The position numbers and the translations under genes are program-made. Of a stretch of 64,000 nucleotides of DNA, positions 10,340 through 24,473 are shown piece after piece; the stretch's first letter is position 1; the number at the start of each line of letters is the position of its first letter. This stretch comes from Gottfriedia solisilvae (lineage in GTDB: Bacteria; Bacillota; Bacilli; Bacillales; Bacillaceae_G). The notes under the pieces are model-generated. The model was not told where the DNA came from, did no database searches, and saw nothing but the letters and a program-made list of their open reading frames with translations. The stretch spans positions 1 to 64,000 of the forward strand of contig NZ_NETJ01000005.1 in assembly GCF_002128405.1 (NCBI RefSeq), in the 5' to 3' direction.

Positions 10340-11377
10340 ATGGCGAATGCATATAAACAAGCTGGTGTAGATATTGAAGCTGGTTATGAAGCAGTCAACA
10401 GAATGAAAAAACACGTTCAAAAAACAATGCGTCAAGAAGTACTTGGTGGTTTAGGTGGATTTGGAGGAATGTTCGATTTATCCAAGTTCAATTATAAGGA
10501 GCCGGTTCTTGTATCAGGAACTGACGGAGTTGGAACAAAATTAAAGTTAGCATTCCAAATGGACCGTCACGATACGATAGGCATTGATGCAGTCGCGATG
10601 TGTGTGAATGATATAGTTGTTCAAGGAGCAGAGCCATTATTTTTCCTTGATTATTTAGCTGTAGGAAAAGCAGTGCCTGAGAGAATTGAACATATTGTAA
10701 AAGGTGTTTCAGAAGGTTGTATTCAAGCAGGTTGTTCTTTAATTGGAGGAGAAACTGCAGAAATGCCAGGTATGTACCCAGAAGATGAATATGATATTGC
10801 AGGATTTGCTGTTGGGATTGCAGATAAATCTAAGTTGGTTACAGGACAAAACATTCAAGCAGGTGACATTCTTCTAGGTATTTCTTCAAATGGTATTCAT
10901 AGTAATGGTTATTCGCTAGTTCGTAAAGTGCTATTAGAAAAAGGTGGATACACTCTTGATCAACACATTGATCAACTTGGACATACATTAGGTGAAGAAT
11001 TACTTCGTCCTACAAAAATTTATGTAAAACCAATCTTAAATGTGCTGAAAAACTTTGAGATTAATGGAATGGCTCATATTACTGGTGGAGGATTTATTGA
11101 AAATATTCCTAGAATGCTTCCAAAAGGTATCGGTGCAGAAATTGACTATGGTTCATGGCCAATCCAACCAATTTTTGATCTTTTAGAAGAAACTGGTGAA
11201 CTAAAGCGCGAAGAAATGTTTAATATTTTTAATATGGGAATTGGAATGGTACTGGCAATTAAAGAGGAAAACTTACATGACATTATTAATCTATTAGAAG
11301 AATCTGATGAAAAAGTTTTCATCATTGGTAGAACGAATGCAGGTGAAGGCGTCACTTTTGGTGGAGGTTCACTGTAA
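10340..11377 (+). CDS. purM: Phosphoribosylformylglycinamidine cyclo-ligase (AIR synthetase)
   Basis: PurM closes the imidazole ring of FGAM with ATP to give AIR. The start chosen is the ATG at 10340, preceded by GAGAGGGGA and giving the family N-terminus [19 protein letters not shown] (345 residues). An upstream TTG at 10301 lies in the tail of the preceding hairpin and is unlikely. Visible motifs are [40 protein letters not shown] and [12 protein letters not shown]. The stop overlaps the purN start by one base. Confidence 0.97.
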   Translation: MANAYKQAGVDIEAGYEAVNRMKKHVQKTMRQEVLGGLGGFGGMFDLSKFNYKEPVLVSGTDGVGTKLKLAFQMDRHDTIGIDAVAMCVNDIVVQGAEPLFFLDYLAVGKAVPERIEHIVKGVSEGCIQAGCSLIGGETAEMPGMYPEDEYDIAGFAVGIADKSKLVTGQNIQAGDILLGISSNGIHSNGYSLVRKVLLEKGGYTLDQHIDQLGHTLGEELLRPTKIYVKPILNVLKNFEINGMAHITGGGFIENIPRMLPKGIGAEIDYGSWPIQPIFDLLEETGELKREEMFNIFNMGIGMVLAIKEENLHDIINLLEESDEKVFIIGRTNAGEGVTFGGGSL

Positions 11378-11943
11378 TGAAAAACATTGCCGTATTTGCT
11401 TCAGGAAATGGCAGCAACTTTCAAGCAATTCTTGATGCGACTAGGAGCGGAGAATTAAACGCAACAATTCAATTGCTAGTATGTGATCGTCAAAATGCTT
11501 ATTGTATACAAAGAGCAGAAGAAGCGAATATTCCTTCGTTTGTCTTTACTGCCAAACAATATGAATCAAAAGAACATTACGAAGCAGAAGTGATCTCTCA
11601 TTTAAAAGAGCTAAATGTCGAATTTATCATTTTAGCAGGTTATATGAGATTGATTGGTCCGACAATTTTAGACGCATTTCCCGGGAAAATCGTTAATATT
11701 CATCCTTCATTTCTGCCTTTATTTCCTGGAAAAGACGCAATCGGTCAAGCTTTGCTTGCTAATGTCGAATCGACAGGCGTTACGGTACATTATGTTGATG
11801 AAGGTATGGATACTGGTCCAATTATTGCTCAAGAAAAGATCATAATTGATAAAGATGAAACAAAAGAATCGTTAGAAAAAAAGGTGCACGATATCGAGCA
11901 TGTTTTATATGTGGATACATTAAAGAAGTTATTTAATCAATAG
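11377..11943 (+). CDS. purN: Phosphoribosylglycinamide formyltransferase (folate-dependent)
   Basis: PurN transfers a formyl group from 10-formyl-THF to GAR. The 188-residue protein shows ASGNGSNFQAI at the N-terminus, the catalytic NIHPSFLPLFPG segment and the C-terminal HYVDEGMDTGPI loop with the catalytic Asp. Its ATG overlaps the purM stop (TAATG). No sign of the formate-dependent alternative PurT was seen in the window. Confidence 0.97.
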   Translation: MKNIAVFASGNGSNFQAILDATRSGELNATIQLLVCDRQNAYCIQRAEEANIPSFVFTAKQYESKEHYEAEVISHLKELNVEFIILAGYMRLIGPTILDAFPGKIVNIHPSFLPLFPGKDAIGQALLANVESTGVTVHYVDEGMDTGPIIAQEKIIIDKDETKESLEKKVHDIEHVLYVDTLKKLFNQ

Positions 11944-11993
11944 AATGATATTTTAATAGATAAAATGAATTCTTACATTTGGGGGCTTATAAC

Positions 11994-13529
11994 ATGAAAA
12001 AACGTGCTTTAGTTAGCGTATCAGATAAACAAGGTATCATTGAATTTGTAAGTGGATTAATAAAACAAGATTTCGAGGTTATTTCTACAGGTGGTACTTA
12101 TCAATTATTAAAAGAAGCAGGCTTAGATGTGATCGGTATTTCCGAGGTTACGAATTTCCCAGAAATTATGGATGGTCGAGTAAAAACATTGCATCCATCA
12201 ATACATGGTGGACTTTTAGGCGTACGTTCAAATGAAGAGCATATGCGCCAAATGAATGAGCTTGGTATTCAACCGATTGATTTAGTATGTGTAAACTTAT
12301 ATCCATTTAAAGAAACAATTATGAAACCTGATGTTACATTTGAAGATGCAATTGAAAATATCGATATCGGTGGCCCAACAATGCTACGCTCTGCAGCGAA
12401 AAATCATGAATTTGTATCTGTAGTAGTAGACCCAACTGATTATGATGTGATTTTAACAGAATTAGCTAATCAAAGTGTTGTTTCACTTGAAACGAATCGT
12501 CGATTAGCTGCAAAAGTATTCCGTCATACAGCGGCATATGATTCATTAATCTCAAACTATTTAACTGAGCAAGTTGGGGAAGAAAATCCTGAGAGCTATA
12601 CAGTGACATATGAATTAAAGCAATCTTTACGATATGGTGAGAATCCTCATCAAAATGCAACGTTTTATCGTGCACCAATGCCAACAACTTCATCAATAGC
12701 TTATGCTACTCAATTACATGGCAAAGAACTTTCATACAATAATATTAATGATGCGAATGAAGCATTAAATATTGTGCGTGAATTTTCAAACCCAGCGGTT
12801 GTAGCTGTAAAGCATATGAATCCATGCGGTGTTGGAGAAGGAACAACAATTGAAGAAGCTTACGATCGTGCATATGCAGCAGATCCAGTATCAATTTTTG
12901 GTGGAATTATTGCGGCTAATCATGAAATCGATGGTGCAACAGCTAAAAAATTACATGAGTTATTTTTAGAGATTATTATCGCTCCTTCTTTTAGTGAAGA
13001 AGCATTAGAAATTCTTACAAGTAAAAAGAATTTACGCTTATTAACAGTTGATTTCGAAACGAAACCAACATTTGCACCTAAATTAACAACTGTACATGGT
13101 GGTCTACTTCGTCAAGATATGGATACTTTTGGTTTTGAAGATGCAACAATTACAGTACCTACAAAGCGTCAACCTACTGATGAAGAGTGGGAGAATTTAA
13201 AGCTAGGCTGGAAAGTTGTAAAGCATGTTAAATCGAATGCGATCGTATTAGCAAAAGACCATATGACAATTGGTGTGGGTGCTGGTCAAATGAATCGTGT
13301 TGGAGCTGCAAATATTGCAATTGAACAAGCTGGTGAAAACGCAAAAGGTTCTGCTTTAGCTTCTGATGCATTTTTCCCAATGAGTGATACTGTTGAAGCA
13401 GCTGCTAAAGCAGGTATTACAGCAATCATTCAACCAGGTGGATCAATTCGTGATGAAGATTCAATTAAAAAAGCTGATGAATACGGCATTACAATGGTCT
13501 TTACAGGGGTACGTCACTTTAAACATTAA
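11994..13529 (+). CDS. purH: Bifunctional AICAR transformylase / IMP cyclohydrolase
   Basis: PurH carries out the last two steps to IMP. The 511-residue product has the N-terminal cyclohydrolase domain ([34 protein letters not shown]) and the C-terminal transformylase domain ([21 protein letters not shown]). The ATG at 11994 is placed seven bases after TGGGGGC; a start 15 bases upstream would fall within this ribosome site. A 50-base gap separates it from purN. Confidence 0.97.
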   Translation: MKKRALVSVSDKQGIIEFVSGLIKQDFEVISTGGTYQLLKEAGLDVIGISEVTNFPEIMDGRVKTLHPSIHGGLLGVRSNEEHMRQMNELGIQPIDLVCVNLYPFKETIMKPDVTFEDAIENIDIGGPTMLRSAAKNHEFVSVVVDPTDYDVILTELANQSVVSLETNRRLAAKVFRHTAAYDSLISNYLTEQVGEENPESYTVTYELKQSLRYGENPHQNATFYRAPMPTTSSIAYATQLHGKELSYNNINDANEALNIVREFSNPAVVAVKHMNPCGVGEGTTIEEAYDRAYAADPVSIFGGIIAANHEIDGATAKKLHELFLEIIIAPSFSEEALEILTSKKNLRLLTVDFETKPTFAPKLTTVHGGLLRQDMDTFGFEDATITVPTKRQPTDEEWENLKLGWKVVKHVKSNAIVLAKDHMTIGVGAGQMNRVGAANIAIEQAGENAKGSALASDAFFPMSDTVEAAAKAGITAIIQPGGSIRDEDSIKKADEYGITMVFTGVRHFKH

Positions 13530-13536
13530 TAGATGA

Positions 13537-14814
<1,278 letters not shown>

Positions 14815-14834
14815 ATAATGTACGTTTTTAATAC

Positions 14835-14864
14835 AAAAAGGGTCGTCATTTGACGTCCCTTTTT
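14835..14864 (+). terminator. Intrinsic terminator of the pur operon
   Basis: AAAAAGGG-CGTC pairs with GACG-CCCTTTTT around a short loop, with T-runs on both strands. It lies 20 bases after purD and may also serve the minus-strand gene that ends at 14930. Confidence 0.92.
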
Positions 14865-14929
14865 GCATTATATAGAACTAATGTTCTTGTTTTGTCTATA
14901 CATTCATAATTAGTTTTGATAAACTATTT

Positions 14930-15187
14930 TTATGAAGGTTGGATATATTCTTCGATAGAATCTTCCTCATTATGTTTTTCCACCATTATCATACATTTTT
15001 TACAAAATGCAGTCATAGGGCAAAAACGTAAAATTCCTTCTGCAACTTTCATTGCGCCAATTATGATTAAAATGAGTACAGAATTACTACATCTTCTTTT
15101 TGAAAGTTTTGCTGTGCCATAAGCTAATATAGTCAATCCGGCTGTAATTCGCAGTAATGAATTCATTAAACTAATATTTGGTCTCAA
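14930..15187 (-). CDS. Small DUF2892-like membrane protein
   Basis: This 85-residue protein opens with MRPNISLMNSLLRITAGLTI, the common start of DUF2892 (YgaP-type transmembrane) proteins. It has two hydrophobic segments (about residues 10-25 and 35-50) and two cysteine pairs around the second (FCPMTAFCKKC). The tail is acidic and soluble. Translation probably begins at TTG, nine bases after AAGGGG. It is the only minus-strand gene between purD and pcrB and converges on the pur terminator. Function is not known. The cysteines could bind metal or a persulfide, but without a rhodanese domain this is speculation. Confidence 0.75.
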   Translation of the reverse strand: MRPNISLMNSLLRITAGLTILAYGTAKLSKRRCSNSVLILIIIGAMKVAEGILRFCPMTAFCKKCMIMVEKHNEEDSIEEYIQPS

Positions 15188-15451
15188 CCTAACAATCCCC
15201 TTATAATAAGAATCAGTGACTAAATTCTATTTGAAAATCACTTATTACCATTTTTCCCTTTAATTGTTCCATTATCAGAGGAAACAATTTTCAACACTTC
15301 CTAATTTAGGGTAAGAAGGGTTACTTTTCCTTTTTAATAAGATACAATACATTTATGTTTTCTTAACCTACCTAAAACACGAAAAATAAGACAAGAATAG
15401 ATAAATAAAATAAATGAAGAAATGAATGAAAATAAATCGAGGAGGAACAAA

Positions 15452-16150
15452 ATGTACGATTATACACAATGGAATCACATATTTAAATTAGACCCTAACA
15501 AGGACATTACAGATGAAGAATTAGAACTAATTTGCGAATCGGGAACGGATGCAATACTAGTAGGTGGGACTGATGGGGTTACTTTAGATGATACATTATC
15601 ACTTTTAGTAAGAATTCGTCGCTACGCAGTTCCTTGTATACTTGAAGTTTCAAATTTGGAAGCAGTGACCCCGGGATATGATTTTTACTTTATCCCAACT
15701 GTTTTAAATAGTACGGATCCGAAGTGGATTGTTGGCATGCACCAGCAAGCGATGAAGGAATTTGGTCACTTAATACATGCAGAAGAATTAGTAATGGAAG
15801 GATACTGTATATTAAATAAGAATTGTAAAGCAGCTGAGCTAACAAAGTCTGATACGGATCTTTCTATAGAAGATATCGTTGCCTATGCAGAAGTGGCAGA
15901 AACCTTACTTAAATTACCTATTTTTTATTTAGAATACAGCGGAACATTTGGACCTATCGAAGTAGTCGAAGAGGTATCAAAGGTTGTAAGTCAAACAAAG
16001 TTATTTTATGGTGGTGGCATATCGACTCAAAAACAAGCGGAAGAAGTAAGTCAATATGCAGATACAATTGTAGTTGGAAACATTATTTATGAAAATTTAC
16101 AAGAGGCTTTACTTACGGTGAAAGCTGTAAAAAAAGGAGCGACAAAATAA
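15452..16150 (+). CDS. pcrB: Heptaprenylglyceryl phosphate synthase
   Basis: PcrB joins heptaprenyl diphosphate to glycerol-1-phosphate, making an archaeal-type ether lipid precursor in Bacillaceae. The 232-residue TIM-barrel protein shows [12 protein letters not shown], the phosphate-binding [16 protein letters not shown] and the C-terminal FYGGGI and VVGNIIYE segments. The ATG at 15452 follows GAGGAGGAAC; an in-frame start 30 bases upstream would contain this ribosome site within the gene. It abuts pcrA directly (TAA then ATG), so the two are co-transcribed. Confidence 0.95.
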   Translation: MYDYTQWNHIFKLDPNKDITDEELELICESGTDAILVGGTDGVTLDDTLSLLVRIRRYAVPCILEVSNLEAVTPGYDFYFIPTVLNSTDPKWIVGMHQQAMKEFGHLIHAEELVMEGYCILNKNCKAAELTKSDTDLSIEDIVAYAEVAETLLKLPIFYLEYSGTFGPIEVVEEVSKVVSQTKLFYGGGISTQKQAEEVSQYADTIVVGNIIYENLQEALLTVKAVKKGATK

Positions 16151-18322
16151 ATGAAAACAGCAGAAGAATTATTACATGGACTAAATCCAATGCAAAAAGA
16201 AGCAGTAAAAACGGTGAATGGTCCACTTTTAATTATGGCAGGTGCCGGTTCGGGTAAAACGAGAGTGCTTACTCATCGTATTGCATATTTGCTAGGAGAA
16301 AAAACTGTCGCTCCATGGAATATATTAGCTATAACGTTTACAAATAAAGCAGCTAGAGAGATGCAAGAGCGTATTTATAAACTAGTTGGTAAGGATGCAG
16401 AAGATATTTGGGTATCAACTTTCCACTCAATGTGTGTACGTATTCTTCGAAGAGATATTGATCGAATTGGGATTAATAGAAGTTTTTCTATTTTAGATAC
16501 AACAGATCAACTAACTGTTATCAAAAACATCTTAAAAGAGAAAAACCTAGACGCAAAGAAATTTGATCCTCGTGCTATTTTGGGGTCAATCAGTAGCGCG
16601 AAAAATGAATTACAAACTGCGGCTGATTATTCAAGAGATGCATTTACGCCATTTGAAAAAGTAATTGGTGAAATCTACGCAGCTTATCAAGACCGCTTAC
16701 GTAAAAATCATTCATTAGACTTTGATGATTTAATTATGATGACAATTACATTATTTGAGCGCGTACCTGAGGTTCTTCACTATTATCAAAGGAAATTTCA
16801 ATATATTCATGTGGATGAGTATCAAGATACGAACCATGCTCAGTATAAGATTGTAAAAATGCTTGCAGAGCAATATAAAAATATTTGTGTTGTTGGTGAT
16901 TCGGATCAGTCAATTTATCGCTGGCGTGGGGCAGATATCTCAAATATTCTTTCATTTGAGAAGGATTATGATAATGCCCAAGTGATTCTGTTAGAGCAAA
17001 ATTATCGTTCTACTCAAACGATTCTAGATGCTGCAAATGCAGTCATTACAAACAATTCAAATCGTAAACCTAAAAAATTATGGACTGAAAATGGACAAGG
17101 AAATCCAATCCATTATTTTAGAGCTGCTTCAGAACAGGAGGAAGGCCATTTTATTGCTGGGAAACTAGCTGAATGGAAAAACCAACGCGTACATCAACTA
17201 AGCGATGTAGCCATTTTATACCGTACAAATGCGCAATCTCGTGCAATGGAGGAAGTTTTAGTCAAATCAAACATTCCTTATCGTATGGTTGGCGGAGTAA
17301 AGTTCTATGATCGTAAAGAGATTAAAGACGTTTTAGCTTATTTACGTTTTATCGCAAACCCAAATGATGAAATTAGTTTTTCGAGAATTATAAATGTACC
17401 AAAACGTGGTGTAGGTGCAGCATCTGTAGATAAGGTTATTAATTATAGTATTGCAAATGATCTTTCACTATCTGATACATTGGAGCAAATTGATTTTGTT
17501 GGTTTAAGTGCGAAAATCACAAATGCCATAGGTGAGTTCCATAAAATGACGAAAAATTGGCAGCAAATGCAGGAGTATTTATCAGTTACAGAGCTTGTTG
17601 AAGAGGTTCTTGAAAAAACTGGCTATATTCAAATGTTAAAAGATGAAAATACAATTGAATCTGCTTCACGAATTGAGAATATTGAAGAGTTCTTAACCGT
17701 AACAAATGCATTTGAAGAGAGCAGTGAAGACAAAAGTCTAGTTTCATTTTTAACTGATTTAGCCTTGGTGTCTGATATTGATCAAGCTGATAAAGAAGAA
17801 GAAGCGACTGATGAAGTTATTTTAATGACCCTACATTCAGCGAAAGGTTTAGAATTCCCAGTAGTCTTTTTAATTGGTTTGGAAGAAGGTATTTTCCCTC
17901 ATAGTCGTTCTCTAATGGATGAAGAAGAGATGGAAGAGGAACGAAGACTTGCTTATGTAGGAATTACACGTGCTGAAAAGCAGCTCTATATAACGAATGC
18001 TCAAACACGTACACTTTATGGGCGTACAAGTGTGAACCAAGAATCGCGATTTATTAATGAAATTCCTGAAGAATTATTAGATCGTGCGAACAAAAAGGTT
18101 GCAACAGAACGACGCACGATCTCTAAACCTGTTATGAAAACAACAGGCGGGGAATCATTAGGATGGCGTGTAGGCGATAAGGCTTCTCATGGCAAATGGG
18201 GTACTGGTACAGTAGTTAGTGTTAAAGGTGAAGGCGAAGCGATGGAACTGGATATTGCATTTCCAAGTCCAACCGGTATAAAACGTTTATTAGCAAAATT
18301 TGCTCCAATTACGAAAGCATAG
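16151..18322 (+). CDS. pcrA: ATP-dependent DNA helicase PcrA
   Basis: PcrA is an essential 3'-5' superfamily 1 helicase acting in replication restart, repair and removal of RecA filaments. The 723-residue protein has Walker A AGAGSGKT (residues 30-37), motif Ia [16 protein letters not shown] (motif II), [32 protein letters not shown] and GITRAE. The C-terminus (about residues 660-720, [18 protein letters not shown]) is the Tudor-like domain that contacts RNA polymerase. It starts immediately after pcrB and is followed 15 bases later by ligA, so the three genes form one unit. Confidence 0.97.
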   Translation: MKTAEELLHGLNPMQKEAVKTVNGPLLIMAGAGSGKTRVLTHRIAYLLGEKTVAPWNILAITFTNKAAREMQERIYKLVGKDAEDIWVSTFHSMCVRILRRDIDRIGINRSFSILDTTDQLTVIKNILKEKNLDAKKFDPRAILGSISSAKNELQTAADYSRDAFTPFEKVIGEIYAAYQDRLRKNHSLDFDDLIMMTITLFERVPEVLHYYQRKFQYIHVDEYQDTNHAQYKIVKMLAEQYKNICVVGDSDQSIYRWRGADISNILSFEKDYDNAQVILLEQNYRSTQTILDAANAVITNNSNRKPKKLWTENGQGNPIHYFRAASEQEEGHFIAGKLAEWKNQRVHQLSDVAILYRTNAQSRAMEEVLVKSNIPYRMVGGVKFYDRKEIKDVLAYLRFIANPNDEISFSRIINVPKRGVGAASVDKVINYSIANDLSLSDTLEQIDFVGLSAKITNAIGEFHKMTKNWQQMQEYLSVTELVEEVLEKTGYIQMLKDENTIESASRIENIEEFLTVTNAFEESSEDKSLVSFLTDLALVSDIDQADKEEEATDEVILMTLHSAKGLEFPVVFLIGLEEGIFPHSRSLMDEEEMEEERRLAYVGITRAEKQLYITNAQTRTLYGRTSVNQESRFINEIPEELLDRANKKVATERRTISKPVMKTTGGESLGWRVGDKASHGKWGTGTVVSVKGEGEAMELDIAFPSPTGIKRLLAKFAPITKA

Positions 18323-18334
18323 AAGGAGTGGTAA

Positions 18335-20338
<2,004 letters not shown>

Positions 20339-20427
20339 TACTCTTTTAGCAAGCAACTAGAGGACAAAACTTCTTATTATCAATTTAATAAAAAGTCGTT
20401 CACTTAATAAATAAGAGGTGTGAGTAA

Positions 20428-21624
20428 ATGAAAACACGAATAGGGCTACTCCTATGTTGTTTTTCTCTCATCTTATCTGGATGTTCGTTATCATTAAAGA
20501 ATGAAGATAAGGTTGTACAAGAGAGCAGCAATAATAAAAAAGGGGAAGACGCAATTATACCCCGTTATTCAATTTCAAATGATTATTATAAAACGATCCT
20601 TCCGTTTAAGCCTAGTAAAACTAGAGGTGCAGTTGTATCGAATGTTGAGAACCGCCTTGATATAAATGAGTTTGAAATGGGATTAATGCGAATTGTACAA
20701 GATCAGTATTCTACAGATGATTATTTATATCAAGAAGGTCAATTACTGGAGAAAAAAACGGTTGAATCATGGTTAAAAAGAAAATATACTTCTGGCCAAT
20801 TAAAAGAGGCAGAGAAGTCAGCTAGAAAAATTAATGTTAATGCTACAGTTGTTAACGATGGACTGAATCCAATTGAAAGTAATGCTAAATCTGAAGATGC
20901 GAAAGCTAAAGCAGCTCCTATCTATTTAAATCATATTTTAGAACAAGATTACTTGAAAAAAAGTGGTAAAGAAGTCAAAATCGAAGGCGTAGCAATTGGA
21001 CTTGCAATGAATTCGTATTATTACTACCAGGAAGAGCATGGTTATCCTAGAGAGATGGAAATTAAAAAGGATGTCATGTTAAAACAAGGACGTGCAATGG
21101 CGCAAGAAATCTTAACTAGATTACGTAAAATGGATGAGTTTAAAGATATTCCAATTACATTTGCTATATTCCGCCAACAAAGTCAATCTTCAGTAGTACC
21201 TGGATCATTTGTTGCAAAGGCATCAGTTTCTGGAAATGAAAGTGCGATTAGTGGTTGGGATAATATAAATGAAAAATATTATTTATTCCCATCATCTGCA
21301 GCAACTGCAGATCACCGAGATGACGCAATGAAAATGGTGAATTTTAAATCAGATATAGAAAATTATTTTCCTAATTATACTGGTGTTGTAGGCACAGGAT
21401 TTTATAAAGATAATGAATTAATACAACTAAAAATTGATATACCTATGCAATTCTATAGTAAGGCAGAAGTTATTGCTTTTACCCAATATGTAGCTGGGCT
21501 AATGATGGATCATTTCCCTTCATATCTAAAGGTTGAGACGAATGTGTTCTCGGCAAATGGACAAGAAGCTTTAATCGTAAAAGAGGTAGACGCGAAAGAA
21601 CCTAGTGTGCATATTTATAATTAA
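20428..21624 (+). CDS. camS: CamS-family sex-pheromone lipoprotein
   Basis: The 398-residue precursor has a lipoprotein signal peptide with lipobox LSGC (Cys19). In staphylococci and enterococci, CamS-type precursors release a short peptide from the signal sequence that acts as a pheromone for plasmid transfer. The cellular role of the mature lipoprotein is unclear. The body has no transmembrane segment and ends with a conserved VIAFTQYVAGLMMDHFPSY block. The ATG follows AGAGGTG. It lies 89 bases after ligA, the same order as in Bacillus (yerH), and ends at a strong terminator. Confidence 0.9.
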   Translation: MKTRIGLLLCCFSLILSGCSLSLKNEDKVVQESSNNKKGEDAIIPRYSISNDYYKTILPFKPSKTRGAVVSNVENRLDINEFEMGLMRIVQDQYSTDDYLYQEGQLLEKKTVESWLKRKYTSGQLKEAEKSARKINVNATVVNDGLNPIESNAKSEDAKAKAAPIYLNHILEQDYLKKSGKEVKIEGVAIGLAMNSYYYYQEEHGYPREMEIKKDVMLKQGRAMAQEILTRLRKMDEFKDIPITFAIFRQQSQSSVVPGSFVAKASVSGNESAISGWDNINEKYYLFPSSAATADHRDDAMKMVNFKSDIENYFPNYTGVVGTGFYKDNELIQLKIDIPMQFYSKAEVIAFTQYVAGLMMDHFPSYLKVETNVFSANGQEALIVKEVDAKEPSVHIYN

Positions 21625-21653
21625 AAGGAAGATTTCGACTCTTCCTTTTTTTT
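21623..21653 (+). terminator. Intrinsic terminator after camS
   Basis: AAAAGGAAGA pairs with TCTTCCTTTT across a short loop and is followed by a T-run of about eight. It begins at the camS stop codon and closes the pcrB-pcrA-ligA-camS unit. Confidence 0.9.
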
Positions 21654-21670
21654 ATTTTTGGCGCTAAATC

Positions 21671-21684
21671 TGTAAGCGTTTCCT
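21671..21684. promoter_or_regulatory. Candidate cre site (CcpA binding)
   Basis: TGTAAGCGTTTCCT matches the cre consensus TGWNANCGNTNWCA at most fixed positions, missing at the last base and one weak position. It ends two bases before the -35 element of the following promoter, so CcpA could compete with RNA polymerase or activate from upstream. Confidence 0.5.
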
Positions 21685-21686
21685 AT

Positions 21687-21715
21687 TTGAAGTATATATA
21701 GGAATAATGTATTAT
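21687..21715 (+). promoter_or_regulatory. Probable sigma-A promoter of the P5C dehydrogenase gene
   Basis: TTGAAG (21687-21692) and TATTAT (21710-21715) are separated by 17 bases. It lies about 110 bases upstream of the start codon and directly beside the candidate cre site. Confidence 0.6.
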
Positions 21716-21824
21716 GTTATTGTGAGCTTTTTTAGAAGTTAATTTTGGCATTTAATTTTGAAAAATAGTTCAATTTTATATTTTTCAAATTGTATGCTAT
21801 TTAAATTAAAGGGGGATTTATTCA

Positions 21825-23372
21825 ATGGTTATACCTTACAAACATGAGCCATTTACAAACTTTGGCTTAGAGGAAAATCAAGAACAATACAATCAAGGAT
21901 TAGCAAAAGTTTCATCTTATTTAGGTGAAAAATATCCACTTATCATTGGTGGAGAGCGTATCTTTACAGAAGAACAAATCGTTTCTGTAAATCCTTCAAA
22001 TCATAAAGAAGTAATTGGTTCTGTATCAAAAGCTAGCCGTGAATTAGCTGAAAAAGCAATGCAAATTGCTGATACAACTTTTAATACATGGAAAAAAGTA
22101 AAACCTGAAGTTCGTGCTGATATTTTATTCCGTGCGGCAGCAATCATTCGTCGTCGTAAACACGAATTCTCAGCTTTATTAACAAAAGAAGCTGGTAAAC
22201 CTTGGAATGAAGCAGATGCTGATACAGCTGAAGCTATTGATTTCTTAGAATTCTATGCTCGTCAAATGCTTCAATTAAAAGATGGTATTCCAGTAGAAAG
22301 CCGTCCAGGTGAATATAACCGTTTCAACTACATTCCATTAGGAGTAGGTGTTGTTATTTCTCCATGGAACTTCCCATTCGCTATCATGGCTGGTACAACA
22401 GTAGCTGCAGTAGTAACTGGTAACACAGTTCTATTAAAACCTGCAAGTACGACTCCAGTTGTAGCTTACAAGTTCCTTGAAGTATTAGAAGAAGCTGGAT
22501 TACCTGCTGGAGTTGTAAACTTCGTACCAGGTAGCGGAGCTGAAGTAGGAGATTACTTAGTTGATCACCCGCGTACTCGTTTCATCAGCTTCACAGGTTC
22601 TAAAGAAGTAGGTATTCGTATTTACGAACGTGCTGCTAAAGTTAACCCAGGTCAAATCTGGTTAAAACGTGTTATCGCGGAAATGGGCGGTAAAGACACA
22701 ATGGTAGTTGATAAAGAAGCTGATTTAGAATTAGCTGCTAAATCAATCGTTTCATCTGCATTTGGTTTCTCAGGTCAAAAATGTTCTGCATGTTCTCGTG
22801 CTGTTATTCACCAAGATGTGTATGATCAAGTACTTGCTCGTGCAATCGAATTAACAAACGAATTAACAGTTGGTAACCCAGAAGACCGTACAACTTACAT
22901 GGGTCCTGTTAATGACCAAGCTGCATTCAACAAAGTAATGAGCTATGTTCAAATCGGACGTGAAGAAGGACGAGTAGTAACTGGTGGAGAAGGAGACGAT
23001 TCTACTGGTTGGTTCATTAAACCAACAATCGTTGCTGACGTTAAAGAAGATGCTCGTTTAATGAAAGAAGAAATCTTTGGACCAGTTGTTGCATTCTGTA
23101 AAGCTAAAGACTTTGATCATGCTTTAGAAATTGCAAACAACACTGAGTATGGTTTAACAGGTGCTGTTATTTCAAACAACCGTGCAAACATCGAAAAAGC
23201 TCGTGAAGATTTCCATGCTGGTAACCTTTACTTCAACCGTGGATGTACTGGTGCAATCGTTGGATACCAACCATTTGGTGGATTCAACATGTCAGGAACA
23301 GATTCAAAAGCTGGTGGCCCTGACTACTTAGTACTTCACATGCAAGGTAAAACAACTTCAGAAATGCTTTAA
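21825..23372 (+). CDS. pruA: L-glutamate gamma-semialdehyde (P5C) dehydrogenase
   Basis: This enzyme oxidises delta-1-pyrroline-5-carboxylate to glutamate with NAD, the last step of proline and arginine degradation. The 515-residue aldehyde dehydrogenase has [16 protein letters not shown], the general base Glu in EMGGKD and the nucleophile Cys320 in SGQKCSACS. Length and sequence fit the RocA/PutC group. I cannot tell which of these two it corresponds to, because no rocDEF or putBP genes lie nearby. It is monocistronic between two terminators. Codon use looks highly optimised (many GGT, GTA and CGT), suggesting high expression. Confidence 0.93.
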   Translation: MVIPYKHEPFTNFGLEENQEQYNQGLAKVSSYLGEKYPLIIGGERIFTEEQIVSVNPSNHKEVIGSVSKASRELAEKAMQIADTTFNTWKKVKPEVRADILFRAAAIIRRRKHEFSALLTKEAGKPWNEADADTAEAIDFLEFYARQMLQLKDGIPVESRPGEYNRFNYIPLGVGVVISPWNFPFAIMAGTTVAAVVTGNTVLLKPASTTPVVAYKFLEVLEEAGLPAGVVNFVPGSGAEVGDYLVDHPRTRFISFTGSKEVGIRIYERAAKVNPGQIWLKRVIAEMGGKDTMVVDKEADLELAAKSIVSSAFGFSGQKCSACSRAVIHQDVYDQVLARAIELTNELTVGNPEDRTTYMGPVNDQAAFNKVMSYVQIGREEGRVVTGGEGDDSTGWFIKPTIVADVKEDARLMKEEIFGPVVAFCKAKDFDHALEIANNTEYGLTGAVISNNRANIEKAREDFHAGNLYFNRGCTGAIVGYQPFGGFNMSGTDSKAGGPDYLVLHMQGKTTSEML

Positions 23373-23388
23373 TACTGAATATACAAAA

Positions 23389-23436
23389 GGCACGATCTTC
23401 TTGGATTCAATCCAAGAAGGTCATGCCTTTTTTTGT
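23389..23436 (+). terminator. Intrinsic terminator after pruA
   Basis: A long inverted repeat, GGCACGATCTTCTTGGAT with ATCCAAGAAGGTCATGCC, spans 23389-23427 and is followed by nine T residues. Confidence 0.93.
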
Positions 23437-23464
23437 TTTGCATATATCTAAAAGAATTTTTGGG

Positions 23465-23700
23465 ATTTGAAACTACAAAGACAGAGGTTGATATCTACGG
23501 AAGGTGCCAGACTCATGTTGGAGATGCAGCAAGCTAAAGATCCTGCTGGTCAATCAAGATAAGCAAGGTAAAATCACGACATACTGATGTATAGTGTTCA
23601 TGACTCACATCGCGTGAAGCTAGGGGGCTTAAGATAAGCCTCAAGGAAATGAATCGCCTTGGAGTTGTATTCACCAAACGCATTCTTATTAGCTATAGCT
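23465..23700 (+). other. Non-coding gap with clustered hairpins, possible structured RNA
   Basis: The 396-base gap between pruA and the next gene has no credible reading frame after the pruA terminator. It is more GC-rich than other gaps here and contains a run of short hairpins: CAGCA/TGCTG (23527-23548), GGCTTA/TAAGCC with a 3-base loop (23626-23640) and CAAGG/CCTTG (23642-23661). It does not match the riboswitch, T-box, tmRNA, SRP, RNase P or 6S signatures that I can recall. It could be a leader RNA or small RNA for the downstream deaminase gene, or a decayed mobile element. Confidence 0.35.
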
Positions 23701-23725
23701 CTTATCCCTTAACTCTAACGTATGA

Positions 23726-23731
23726 TATAAT
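23726..23731 (+). promoter_or_regulatory. Likely -10 element of the deaminase gene
   Basis: A consensus TATAAT lies 37 bases upstream of the ATG. TTATCC, 18 bases further upstream, is a weak -35 candidate. If correct, transcription of the coding region starts downstream of the structured gap. Confidence 0.45.
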
Positions 23732-23768
23732 TCTATTTAGACTAAAATGAACAGAGAGAAGGGGAAGT

Positions 23769-24296
23769 ATGCAAATTTTACAGAAAATCATTCAACTAGC
23801 TGACTCGATTCCTTTAGGAACTCGAGATGATTGGGATTCATATTTTTTAGGTCAAGCATTTATCACTTCTCTTCGTTCAACTTGTGGTAGTAGAAGGGTA
23901 GGAGCGGTTATTGTATGTGATAATCGAATCATTGCCTCTGGCTATAATGGCTATCCAAAAGGAGCTAAGCATTGTATTGATGGGGGGTGCCCTCGTTTTG
24001 CTGCTCGTGAAAAGGGCATTCTTGAAAGTGGTAAATATTCAGATGATTATCCATGTGATGCTTTTCACGCTGAGGAAAATGCAATTTATCAGCTTGTACA
24101 ATCGGGTATTCAAAAAACGAAAAGTGATGAATGGACGATATACTGTACTACAGCTCCATGTAGAGCTTGTGCCAAAATGATTAATGGAGCAGGAGTTACT
24201 AGAGTTGTATATCATGAAGGTTATCCTGATGTGTATTCAATAGAATATTTTAAACAATATGGAATTGAATTAACTAGAATAGAAGTAGCTAATTAG
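23769..24296 (+). CDS. dCMP deaminase family protein (ComEB-like)
   Basis: The 175-residue protein is a zinc-dependent cytidine/deoxycytidylate deaminase. It shows RSTCGSRRVGAVIV, GYNGYPKGAKHC, the catalytic HAEENA (His100, Glu102) and the second zinc ligands in APCRACAK (Cys131, Cys134). Deoxycytidylate deaminases supply dUMP for thymidylate synthesis, and the family includes ComEB of the competence locus. No comE genes are nearby, so a late-competence role is not indicated. The ATG follows AGAAGGGGAAG. It lies between the unexplained gap and gatC. The deaminase fold is firm; the exact substrate is inferred. Confidence 0.85.
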   Translation: MQILQKIIQLADSIPLGTRDDWDSYFLGQAFITSLRSTCGSRRVGAVIVCDNRIIASGYNGYPKGAKHCIDGGCPRFAAREKGILESGKYSDDYPCDAFHAEENAIYQLVQSGIQKTKSDEWTIYCTTAPCRACAKMINGAGVTRVVYHEGYPDVYSIEYFKQYGIELTRIEVAN

Positions 24297-24399
24297 AATT
24301 ATTTTAACTATTTTAAACAAACGTTTGATTAATAGAAATGTAATGTAAATGTTTTCATTAAGTTTCCAAATATATTTTTACTTGGATTTAAGTGGAATG

Positions 24400-24429
24400 T
24401 TGCCCGAGACATGGGAAATTTGGTATTAT
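24400..24429 (+). promoter_or_regulatory. Probable sigma-A promoter of gatCAB
   Basis: TTGCCC (24400-24405) and TATTAT (24424-24429) are 18 bases apart and lie about 45 bases upstream of the gatC start. The upstream palindrome CAAACGTTTG, near 24317, has no assigned role. Confidence 0.55.
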
Positions 24430-24473
24430 CAGTATATTGTATGTTGTGCGAAATTTATGGAGGTGCAAAAATA

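Noticed and set aside
21740-21765. Possible -24/-12 (SigL) promoter TGGCA...TTTTGA upstream of pruA
   Set aside because: The -12 element does not match TTGCW and spacing is off by a base. A good sigma-A promoter lies just upstream.
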